NCBI GenBank assembly: GCA_028673005.1
Contig: CM054114.1
Span: 14,626,516 to 14,690,515, forward strand
Source: Tanypteryx hageni
Lineage: Eukaryota; Arthropoda; Insecta; Odonata; Petaluridae
Reading direction: 5' to 3'
Length of the DNA stretch: 64,000 nt
Positions 1-10,800 of this stretch are shown here, piece after piece; position 1 is the stretch's first letter; each line of letters opens with the position of its first letter. Made by a program: the position numbers and the translations under genes. The notes under the pieces were generated by a model, which saw nothing but the letters and a program-made list of their open reading frames with translations, had not been told where the DNA came from and ran no database searches.

Positions 1-935
1 TTGACAGCCAACTTATTTCTGTATGTAAAACTAAATATTTTCACTGCTAATCCATAGCATTACAAAGCTGTTTGAAGAGGCGATCCTTTAGAGGTCTTGA
101 TTTCACAAAATTAACTGTTCCAACAACTTGGTCTAATCCAGATGTCAAGTCGACTCCTAATGTCTTTCCAACAAGGGCTTCCCTGTGCAAAAAACAATGG
201 GTAGTTATTGTAGTTGGATTCTGTTGTTTTACGAGTGAGATGAAGTCTTTGACAGATCCCAACATGGATGGAGCACCATCAATACAAATTCCTGCACATA
301 ACTTCCATGAAATTTCCAAACATTCTAAGTAGGAAGTCAAAGTATCGAATATATCTTGATCTCTTGTGTTTTCTGGGAGTTCCTTGCAGCACAAAAATTG
401 ACTAATTATTTCATTTTCCTGAATGAAGCAAACAAATGCTAATAGTTGTGCTCTGCCACTAATATAGGTTGGCTCATCAACTTGCAAAGCAAAGTCTGGC
501 ATTTTAAGCTTATTAGAAACATTTTCCTCTATGTTAGATCACATATCTTCTAACCTTCTTTGAATTGTATCATTAGAAAGCGGAATTTTGGCAATTTCTT
601 GTTACGATTCAATACCAAGCATTGTCTTAACTATCCCACTTCACATAGGCAAAATAAGTGGCTCAGGTGTAGTGTGGGACTTCATTTTCTGAGCTATGAT
701 TTCTGCTACCTGATAAGAAGCAACTTGAACACTATCAGACACTTAAACGTTTTTTTTTTTTAAGTAACTCTCCTGTTTAGAATGCAGTTCCATCAACCTT
801 TTGAAATAGTTCAAATCTTTTCCTTCAAGGTGTGCATGTTTTGTGGAGAAATGTCACTTCAATTGGCTGGGAAGCCTGGCTTCATTCAATATTTTCTCAC
901 CACAAACAACACACATTGAAACAGAACAATCTTGG
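1..935 (-). pseudogene. hAT-family transposase pseudogene (BED finger, ZBED5/FAM200-like), partial
   Basis: Reading right to left, a BED-type zinc finger lies at about 830-915 (CVVC pair, then an HFSTKHAH histidine region). It is followed by the hAT N-terminal region (LSNDTIQRR near 555-590, FALQVDE near 480-500) and the part of the catalytic domain with CIDGAPSMLGS near 245-280 and HCFLHREAL near 180-205. The longest open piece is 47-502. Similarity continues past its stop to HTEISWLS at the left edge, so the copy runs out of the window. I see in-frame stops near 46, 37, 535, 625, 645 and 857. These features are known from domesticated and free hAT elements of the ZBED/SCAND3 group. The broken frame says this copy is dead. 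It is downstream of, and unrelated to, the collagen gene. Confidence 0.8.
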
Positions 936-1701
936 TACAATAATAGGATTTTGGTCACAACCAAACAGAAAAATATGAAATTGGGAAAATTCATATTTTA
1001 AGGGACTGTTTTGGTCCCATTTTTTCCCCATAAGAAAAGCACATAAATCGATGCAGAGGTTTATATATTTGTTTTTATGCTTTGATTTGGCACTTCCAGA
1101 TAAGCTAAAGACTTGAAATATTCTATACAGGTAAGACTATGTGCATAACCAACTAGAAAAATCAAATATATTTTTAAAAATTAACAATGCGGCCGATAAA
1201 AATTCGTAAATGTTAAAAATATTATTTAAAGTTTATGTATTTCTCAGTGTGTTACAAAGCTGAAATTTTTGTAAAGGTAGAATTCGTAAAATAACCGAAT
1301 AGGGAGTATAGAAATTCTGATATATTACTGATTTGACTGATAAATTTTTTTTAAAGTTTAAACAAATAGATAAATATTTAGGTACTAGGGGACGAACAAG
1401 GGAGCTGAAATTTGTCTGTTATTTAGCGCTTAGTGTATTAGCACACATTAAAATTTGAAAATCTTCATTAATTTGTTATTGCTACCCTTAAAATGTTTAA
1501 AATTTAAACACTTATATAAATATTGTTGCACTTTTATATGTGCTACAACATAAAAATTTGGCATAAATGTGTAGCATTAGTACTAAAAAATGAAAAAAGT
1601 GTAATATTCTTAAAATTACAAATTTTAGGGATTGTTTTTAGTCCAGTTTTGTTACATAAGGAAAGAATGAAAATCGGTGCAGAGGTGCAAACTTTTATTT
1701 T
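936..1701. other. AT-rich stretch, no gene seen
   Basis: Low-complexity AT-rich DNA between two transposon fossils. Short open frames here lack recognisable motifs. It may be decayed 5' sequence of the hAT element to its left. Confidence 0.4.
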
Positions 1702-1989
1702 TTAAATACTTCTAAATCTTACTGTGTTACCTTCGATATGGGCTGAAATGCTTGCAGAACGCAAGCACCTTTTACTAGTAATTAAAAACATTTTTGGATA
1801 GCTCCTCAAGTCTTCATAGAGGGAGTAGAATTGACCATTTAGTAAGCTTTGATTGAGCATTGGATGAAAACAAAACTTATCTTTTTCCTTTTTTCGATTT
1901 CTGAAGAGCAAAGCACTGACAACTGCTCTCTCTTCGAAGTAGATCACTGCATAGAAGTGATAGTCGCTCTCGTGCGTGGGCTCATGCAA
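1702..1989 (-). pseudogene. PIF/Harbinger transposase-like N-terminal fragment
   Basis: The minus-strand reading contains FHPMLNQ followed by LLNGQFYSLYEDLRSYP and KMF. This resembles the conserved N-terminal stretch of Harbinger/HARBI1-type transposases (a WVHP pair, then a GEFYxLYxDLR-type motif before the FFNYFRMS motif), preceded by a basic RNRKKEKDK run. After KMF the expected motif is not found, so the frame is probably shifted. The DDE domain and the MADF partner gene are absent. Only about 50 residues match the family pattern from memory, so the assignment is moderate. Confidence 0.5.
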
Positions 1990-2324
1990 AAAATCGGTTT
2001 ACTTTAGCCAAGGCGAATCTTGTTGTGGCGAGTTAAAGTCGCCCATGTGCGGCTAGCCTTAGAGAGTAACAAGAACCAATCAGTTGTCTATGACTCATAC
2101 ACAAGCGATTCGGTTACTATGACAATGCTGACAACGTTGTTGCCAGGTTTACTGTCTATACGCCTTCCAAAGCAGTAATACTTTTGGAATGGTTTCAACT
2201 AGTCTTAATACTGTGTTTTAGTTTCTTTGTTACAACTGTGTATATAATCGGTGGAAGATGCTCTGATTTGCAGTTTTCTCTTCCAAGTCTCTCAGCATAC
2301 TTGGGAGATGTTTGCGGTACACCA

Positions 2325-2360
2325 GTGTACTGTGGCACACTGGTTGAGAACCACTGCTGC
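2325..2360. repeat. hAT-type terminal inverted repeat end
   Basis: On the minus strand this reads CAGTGGTTCTCAACC followed by a GTGTGCC block, the terminal signature of many hAT (Charlie-like) elements. The partner end is not found nearby. It could be the 5' end of the hAT copy at 1-935, which would place the Harbinger-like fragment inside that element, or an independent relic. Confidence 0.5.
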
Positions 2361-2479
2361 AGGGTATGATTTGTATTGCACCTACCTCCTCCTTCCCTCC
2401 AAGATATCAAAATTCTGGCACCGATGTGCACATCCTCAATGTCCCTTTAGTAGGTGTAACAAGTTCTGAGTCTCTAAGT

Positions 2480-3330
2480 TTCTTGGTTCAACATTGATAT
2501 TGGTGGAGGATTCATCAAAAGCAGTCAATTGGTTGCTGAGATATCTTCAAAAACGAAAATTTGGACTGACTGTTCCATGGGGACCCCTCGACCCCGTGGG
2601 CCTATTTATATTATACTTGGTACTGTAACTCTCATGAGCAACCTGAAGCTGTACAATAGTTCTGGAAATAATCTGGAAGATCTATTCAGAATGTTAGAAA
2701 CTTATAAATAAAATTATGAATAAAGGATGAACTTGTAGTTATCACTCGATGGTTGAGAAAAGTAAAACTCATTCATGCCTTTTATTTATGGCTCGAAAAT
2801 GTACCTCACTAAAACAATGATATTAGTGAAGGCTATTTCAAAATTGGTCAATTCTTTACCGAGATATATTACAAAAGCCAACATTTGGACCAGCTCTTAC
2901 ATTATGACCTTTCAACCCTGTTAACCGATTTTGTCTATTTTCGACTGAAAATCACGTCTCATAAAAACATTGATATTGGAGGAGCATTCATCAAAATCGG
3001 TCATTTAGTTGCTGAGAAATCTTTAAAAAACGAAATTTTCATCGACCATTACATGGGGACCCCTCGAACCCATGAAATTTGGACTGGCCCTTACATTATA
3101 ATCCTCAACCCTGTCGACCAATTTTATCCATTTTCAGCTCAAAAATGGGTCTCATCAAAACATTGATATTGGTGGGGGATTCATCAATTGGTTGCTGAGA
3201 TATCTTTAAAAAATTAAAATTTCAACCGAATGTTTCATGGAGATGCTTTGGGCTCCTGTGGGCTGATTTGAATTATTTTTGGCACTGCAACTCTCACGAT
3301 CAACCTATAACTGCTGCCAAATTTTGAAGC
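2480..3330 (+). repeat. Diverged tandem repeat, about 3-4 units
   Basis: Recurring blocks in the same order: an ACATTGATATTGG block (near 2491, 2969, 3152), a GGTTGCTGAGATATCTT block (near 2530, 3010, 3190), a CATGGGGACCCCTCG block (near 2576, 3053, with a decayed form near 3237) and an ATCAACCT-type tail (near 2640, 3300). Units are incomplete and diverged. The open frames at 2529-2711 and 2885-3166 lie in the repeat and are not thought to be genes. Confidence 0.65.
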
Positions 3331-4586
3331 TTCTATGTTTATTTTCTGAAGACTGCCACACACACACACAGCTTCTTTTATTATTATAGATGAAATTTCA
3401 AACATTAGCAAATCTGCAAATTTTTTTCCAAAAAATAGACTAATTAGGGCATTTTTTAGTGACCATAACTTGCTAGAGGGTCTTTAAACATTTTTGCTGT
3501 ATTTACTTCACAGATTCTATCTTTGATATAATTTATATACTTAGGCACTCTATTGCTGCTACCTTATATTAGTAAAATCAACTAAATGCTGAAAGCAGAT
3601 GCAGTAGAAAGTAGGTAATATATAACAGACAGTTATGAGCTGAAGCTGGCTTGGTCCAGCTTGCATGAATTACTAGTTAATTTTTCTCAGAATTTTTGAG
3701 CCATTGTAAAATTAAAAATAAATATATGAAAATTTAATTTTGTATTTAGAAAAATATTTTTCAATATATCTAAGAAAATGGCATTGGAAAATACTGTAAG
3801 TGAAATCAGTATTGATTTAGATTCTGATTCAGAGTCTGAAGAATAAGCCCAAGCAGCCATTGTGGTAAGACGACATTTGATCTGGAATTATTTCTAGCAT
3901 ATCATGTGTGCTTCATGTAATTGAAAGTTCGTGTAATTAAAATTTTCCAGAAAACAATTGTATTCATTTTATTTCTCGATAATTGCTTCTGTTCCATCGT
4001 TCTTAAACATTTGTGTCTGTAGTAGTACTGAATTATAAAAGAGATATTTCATTAAAAAGCATTGTTTAGAACAGACTTGGCCCAATTGCAGCTCGCAAGC
4101 CACATGCTAAGATGTCAGGTAAAAATTGGGTAAAATCCAAAAAATCTATACCCAAATTGTTTGCGACTGTTGTGGAAGAGGAGAAAGTGTTGTGCAAGGG
4201 AGAGGAAGGTTATTTGCAAAATTCGTGGTAGAACAGTAGGGGGTGGAGTGACACTTAAGGGTTAGAAAGACACTAGTAGGGGGTAATTCGAGGAAGGTCT
4301 GGTCTATAACCATCGTTATTCTGGAGTCCTTGCTCACTGCTTCATCAAAAACTTTTCCCTCCATGCTCCCAATCATAGGTTGGTTCGCCCTATCTCACGA
4401 GGACTTAAATAAGGAATTTCTAATAAATACACTGCCATGTAAGAATTGCTTTTACTCTCAACTTATGAACAAATTATTTTCTGGGAACAAATGAAAAACA
4501 TTCTTTCCTCCCACTCGTCTTAATAGCAAAAGTCGCAAAGTTGATTTTATTGATAAAGGTTACAATTTACTCAAGAAACATCTAAG
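3331..4586. other. No gene recognised; AT-rich with a short CA run
   Basis: Contains a short (CA)n run near 3358-3371 and AT-rich DNA. A tiny acidic frame at 3778-3846 ends in SDSESEE; it could be a transposase N-terminal remnant but has no further support. Confidence 0.4.
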
Positions 4587-5027
4587 CTAGTGGTTACCAA
4601 ACTTTTTCATTACGCAAACTCCTACAATAATGCGTTTGTCATTATAGTTGTCCACCTTAAAAAAACTTGAAAAATTCTGCGTCTGAATCTAAAGAAATTT
4701 CACATGACTTCATCAAGGATTTGATTTCTCTCTTCGAAAAAAATAAATTTTATTTTGTTTTTACAAGCTTGTCTCAACTTTGTTGTTCAATTTAAGAAGT
4801 ATTAAAATGGAAACTAAGTATATTCTACATTAAATCTTATGTTAAACAAATGAAGGAACGAAATACTCTTTGAAATGAACCATTCCCATCACTGCAGAAA
4901 ATGATTAACATAAACCGTACAATAAAATATGCTGTGCAAAGGCCATTAAGGATTATTTTCCGCGAATCATCTGAGTCATCTTGTGAACCCCTAGGGGGTT
5001 CACAAAGCACAATTTGGGAACCTCTGG
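4587..5027. mobile_element. hAT-type MITE, probable
   Basis: Left end reads CTAGTGGTTACCAAAC. The right end, read on the minus strand, is CCAGAGGTTCCCAAATTGTG, a similar terminus. Flanks share TCTAA (4581-4585 and 5028-5032), consistent with a decayed 8-bp target duplication. There is no transposase inside. Confidence 0.55.
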
Positions 5028-5420
5028 TCTAAATGCTTTGCGCATACTACAACCCGAGTGTAGCCCATCGCACCACACGATCCATGTAAATGCGGCTAAG
5101 TTTGTGAACCTGGTAAGCTCATCGCTCTTCCCCTCAAGCTTTCCTCCCCTTAAGCACTTTCCACTCCAACGCCTGGCAGTCTGCACATCCGACCGCCACA
5201 AACTTTCAATCGGACTTGTACTTATTGTTAGATATGTAGGTACACAATGTTTCATTTTACTTTTTCTAAACATTTACATTGTTTACTATGTTGATTCAGT
5301 GTGTCTAGTATGCACATACTGGGATTCCCTGAGCCAACCATCACTTACTCGTGGCTTTGCAAGCATAAATTTCAGTCCTTCAGTGTGGCGAGATTTTCAG
5401 TTTTTTACAATAACCCCATT

Positions 5421-5703
5421 ATGAAACGAACACATTCTGCGAAATTTAAGAGGAAAGTGGTCGCATTTGCGGAAGAAACATCTAATCTTGCTGCACAGTG
5501 ACACTACAGGATTGCCGAGTCGAATGTGAGATGCTGGAGGAGAGAAAAGAAAAGCATTTATGCATTTTAGTATTTTTTATGCAAAAGATCTGTGAAAACC
5601 AAAACGTCTGTACAGCCTACAAGAAAATTTCCTTGTGTGCCCTTGTGAAAAGTGGGGGTCAGCTTACAATCGGAATTGGCTTACATTCGATTATATACGG
5701 TAT
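5421..5703 (+). pseudogene. Tigger/pogo-type transposase N-terminal fragment
   Basis: A plus-strand frame from the ATG at 5421 reads KRTHSAKFKRKVVAFAEE and, past an in-frame TGA near 5500, continues with RIAESNVRCWRREKK. This is the helix-turn-helix DNA-binding pattern at the start of Tigger/pogo (CENP-B/jerky-like) transposases. The sequence then decays. At 5640-5703 it carries a GGGGGTCAGCTTACAATC block and ends in GATTATATACGGTAT, which resembles a Tigger-type terminus. No catalytic DDE part is present, and the left terminus is not found. Confidence 0.5.
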
Positions 5704-7732
5704 ATCCTAATATAGATGTTATTTATTTAATTTGTTAATATTATTATGCTTGCTTATAGAGATACAAGATGTTTTTACTGTTTAATTTAATCAAATTCAG
5801 GTAACATAAAAACAAGATAATATTATTTCTAATATCATCAGTATTATAAAAATATGACACAAAATAAACTATTTTGTTAGTAAAGAGTCATTGAAAGTAA
5901 TGCATTGGAGTGCTCCTTAGAAATTTTCTTTTTACAGGATTCAAAAGTTTGAGAGATATTTTTTGAAAAACAAAGGTGACATTGTGAATGTTTTGCCTTT
6001 CTTATATATGGCTCTGAAAGTCAATTTTCAAAATTCTTGCTTCATTTGAATTCTGAAATACAATGTCTCAAATGCTTGCTACATGCTGTCTACTCATATG
6101 CGGTCAAACCAAACATTTTGCCATTTTTCCAGAAAAGTGTTGTCTTACAAGTTTTTCATTTTCCAATAAGGATTTAGTTTTGTATGTACAACATAGGCTG
6201 CAATACTGCTGTGATCCAAGAGATTTGTGAAAAATGCAAATAGCAATCTGATGAAAAATACTTACTAGTTTATAAATCTTTAAATGCTGCAAAAAGCTGC
6301 AGAAACAAATGTCTAACAAAGTGCATGGAGAATTCATACCACATGAATAACAACTGAAAACTGAATGTAAGGGAAAGTCCCCACAGATTTCTAAGTTCTC
6401 TTTGTTTGTTAAATAAAAAATATTTTAGCAGCTGTGAGAATCTTATCCCAAAACCCTTGAGACTGTTTAATGCATAGAGAGCTTTCTGGCAGATATGTGA
6501 TGATGTAGGCTTGGCTAGAAATTAGTAGACACAATCTAAACACCAGATGTAGTCTGTCACAAACATTATCAAGTGGTAGCCCTTATAAGTATGTTCTAAA
6601 AATATCACACAACTGTTTGTGATGGAAGCAAACATAATCTGCCTGGGAATCACACTTGTCCATACATGGACCATACGAATGATAAAGGCTGAAAAATTAA
6701 AAATAAAACATGTTTGGGTAGCTACAAATTATAGGAGTAACTGAATGATCAAAAATTTGGAAAACACAATACACATTACTTAAATTGTTATATTGAACAT
6801 AGGCATGTTGAGATAAGAATACATGTAGCCACTCTGGAACCAGGAGTACAATAAGGTAGCTTTTTTTATTAAACCCACTAAACTAAAACTTAAACCAAGA
6901 ACTTCAAAAACTTTTATGTGAATAACATGAAAAAAATGAAGGGCAAAGTTATATTTCATTAATTTGTCTACGAAAATAAGGTCAGTATCTATGTTTAAAG
7001 TTTTAAAATATGGGCCTATGACACATGAACACGAAATTAATCTTGTGGTTATCAGGCATTTAGATAGCAGCTTGAGGCATGCACCTTAGGTGGAATTACA
7101 CCCACTCCAACCAGAACACCCTCGCACCCCCTACATAAACTCTTCCATTTCTACAATATTTATTAATATTAGGCACATTTTTATTCAAAATTTTATTTTT
7201 ATAAAAATATTGGCTGTTAAATAATTATTATAAGCTTGGTGGTATTAATTTTAAGAGCCTCTGAAAAATATTGTTTCACTTGACCCTGCAAACATTTTAG
7301 CCCCTCTTGGTTTCAAAAACAAATACCAGTTGAAATTAGTGGTTCTGAGTAATTTATATTGAAATTTTATGTGCTGAAAAGATTATTTCTATAGATACTC
7401 TGAAAAATAGGCAGAGAAAAAGAAAAATTTAATTTTAATTTTTGATGCAATTTTTTATAAAATTTCTACCATTTTAACAAAATTTATGCTAAATTTATTA
7501 AAATAAAAATAATTCCTTGTCAAGCTTTTCCTATAATTCTAACATGAAAAGTAGTGGCCAAAAAATGGCCTACAGATAGAAAATGTCCAAATCTGATTCT
7601 GATTTCAGGGCAATCTTAGCTCTCTTTATGTTTTCTGATATATTTCTTTAGTAGAAATGTTCCTCCCAAGATTAGAAAAATGATAACTCATGACTTATCT
7701 GAAAAATTATATGACTACAAATTATTACTGAC
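5704..7732. other. AT-rich DNA, likely intron of the collagen gene
   Basis: No Gly-X-Y coding block or transposon motif found. The last visible collagen exon ends in phase 1 at 7733, so the chain must continue to the left. This stretch is therefore probably part of an intron at least 7.7 kb long that also contains the transposons at 1-5703. Confidence 0.55.
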
Positions 7733-7897
7733 CTGGGCTGCAAACACCACAGTCGTCACCCCTTTCACCCTTAAAACCATCAACTCCGTTTAAACCAGGC
7801 AAACCATCAACACCAGGGAATCCAGGCAGTCCTGGCAAACCAGCTTCACCAGGCGGTCCCATAATAGGCACTCCTTGTCCAGGAAAACCTTTGGGAC
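7733..7897 (-). CDS. Collagen IV exon 10 of those visible
   Basis: 165 bases, phase 1 at both ends. The acceptor follows a TGTGTTAAAG end and the donor is GTCAGT. It encodes about 55 residues starting in GPKGFPG, with an early interruption GQGVPIMG. It ends [13 protein letters not shown], which carries a CxxC pair inside the collagenous domain. Such cysteines form inter-chain disulfides in type IV chains. Confidence 0.9.
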
Positions 7898-10800
7898 CTT
7901 TAACACATTTGAAAAAAATATGATGTCCTATTTGTTATTCTCTTAAAGCATTTAACAAAATTAATGGCATCAGTTTCAAGTAAAAAAAAGAATTTGATTA
8001 ATATTTTCTAAATATCTATTATCCCAAAAAATTATCCATTATGCAATTTTTGCTAAATCCTCATCTCCAAGTACAAATTGAGATAACTGCATCATATGAA
8101 AAATACAGAATAGAATTTAGACAATCCAAATGTACATGATCACGAAGAGAGTAAATCCTTGGCTTTATTTGACAAGGAATCAAAAGGAAAATACAAGTAA
8201 TAATTAACTATTTGTGCATACAGCTTACCAATAGGACCAATGTCTCCACGATCTCCTGGTAGTCCTAGATAACCATCTCGTCCTGGCTGACCAGGAGATC
8301 CTGGCGGACCAACGATGCTTATTCCAGGGAAACCTTTCTCTCCAAATCCTCCTGGTTTTCCTGGAAAACCTGTTGGGCCCTGGAGACCACGAGGACCAGG
8401 CAATCCTAGAGAAAGGGCAATCTTATGAGATTAACAAGATGTCTTTTAATGAGAAATTAAAAATATTTTCATTAATCTTTAATTTCCTACTTGTGTGGGG
8501 TTATGATATTTTGTAAATTACTACCCCACATCTATCTTCCTTACTTATCAGATATTTAATCAGTGTCATACATGGTTTTGGAGCACAACCATGGCATAGA
8601 AATCTGCTACCTTAAGCAACCATTCATTGCACAGATAATAGCTATAATGCAACATCATGCCTATAAAAGTGCCAACTTAGGCATTCACTTCTCTAACTTA
8701 CTTGAAGACATGGCCCTGTTTTGAGGTGTCATGATCATGCTATTAAAAGCTGTATTCTGATCCCAAATAAGTACCTGCATTAAAATATTATGCACTATAA
8801 TGACTCTCCCAAGTTCTTCATAGTCAGAAATCAGGAGCTTTGAAGAATTAAAATTTTTTACTGAAGATCTATCCTTCTATTCCATAACGCTCATAGTAAA
8901 TATTTATAAAAATGAAAAAATTTATAAGAATTTTAAATATCTCTGAAATCCTGAAATCATCACCATGCAAAGTGTTTAACCTGGCAGAACTGTTGCCTTA
9001 TATATGAATACCACTGCTGACACTGGGTCTGTTGATTTTTAAGTTTAATTTAATAATAATATTATTTGATAATTTTCACACAGATTTAGGGACATTTTCA
9101 TAACATGTGGATAAAGTTCTAATTCTTTCCTTATCTTTCTCATTGAATACACTCATGTCTGAAAAAATGAGTACTACTTAGGGTATTTTACAAATTATAA
9201 ATAGCCAAAAAAATCCTTAAGTATCCAAACATATTTTCACAGTAAATATCATCACTGTACTAACAAAAATCACTAAGTACAGTTTTGGGTGAAAATGAGA
9301 TATTCAGTTCTACAGCTTTAAAAAAGCATATTTCATATCTTACAATGTTTTCGTTGATAGCTAAAATACTTATTTACCAAATGTAACAAAAAATGTATTA
9401 ATAATACAAATTTGAATTTTTCAGGAAGATTTTGGTCTTTAAACTTAAATATCTCAGTAATGGTGAAATGTAAGTTAGTGATTATTGTCAGTGCATTGAC
9501 GATATGATGTATACATGAATACTTGGACAGTATTGATGTGATATTATGTAAAATAACGTATTTCTTGATAGTCTATGATGTAAATACTGGCGCAGGATCT
9601 GATGTGCCAAAAGTGACAAAAAAGTGCCCAGCAATTCTACATGTATAATGACTGACCTTAGGCTGCTAGACTAAACTGAAGTACAATATCGAGGGGAAGG
9701 TATTGAGTGTGGTAGTAATGCAAATGTTGGGATCTAGTTTTCATCAAAGAAACAAAAAACAAGTGTCTCACAGACCCATGTCAATTCCACCAGGTTAAAT
9801 GAAAGCACTGAAAAACATGACCAAGTCCAACTTCTGACAGTGCAGGCAGAGGAAGAAAGAGATTACTTTCACTACTATTCTAAGCATATGGCTACAATCT
9901 ACGAATTCATTTTATATAGTAAAAATTAAAAAAATAGACAAGTCGATTCAAAATTTATTCATTTTGCGCAGGTCATTGAAAAAGCAGGATAGACATAGTA
10001 ACAATGGGGAGGCTAACAGTAATGCAGATGATTCATGCTTGAATCACTGATAATAAAAATAATAGAATTGATGTGAACATACAGTAAAAACAAGAATTAT
10101 GAGAGATTTAACTTAATGTCATCAAATAAATGTATAAGAGTTTAAACTTGACTGTATGGGCCTTCACTTAGTGGTACTCCATCTTAAAAAACATGACGAA
10201 AATAAGTTTACAAGAAAAAGTAAATAAAACTAAAATTGGGAAAATAAATATTCTTCAACTGAAATAATAAAAACTTTAAGCATTTCACTTTGAATCACTT
10301 TCTTATGAGGGGACATACCAACAGATGTATTGAGGGTTAATTGAATTTTGCAGAGAGAGCAAGTTGAAGAGAGTTTTAAACACATTCCTTACTTGCTTAA
10401 TAGTTTATGCCTTGCATTACCTATAGGACTGAAATCCATTAGTCAATGTTGTTAAAAAATTTAAAAAATGGTGAGGTAACTCAAAAGTTACTCTGTCTCA
10501 GCAATAAACTACATTTTCCATTGTTTATGATGCATTGTTGACTGATGAATCATCGCCTTACCATCGTCTCCCCTCTCTCCCTTCTGTGAAAATCCAGTTG
10601 GTCCCCGTTGACCAGGAACTCCTGATGTTCCTGGCTCTCCAGGGGGACCCCTAGTTCCCGGTAATCCTTGGTACCCTGACCTTCCAGATTCTCCTGGAGG
10701 GCCAGGAGGACCTGAAACAAAGAACATGTATCATCAAGATTTAATTTAACTTTCAGTTCAGTTCAGTTCATTTTTAAATACAAGCAGGATTATTTCTATG

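Noticed and set aside
3778..3846. Small acidic frame ending SDSESEE
   Set aside because: 22 codons, no start context or neighbouring coding sequence to support a gene.
5014..5424. Plus-strand 136-residue frame
   Set aside because: It starts inside the MITE at 4587-5027 and crosses into the Tigger-like relic; no domain.
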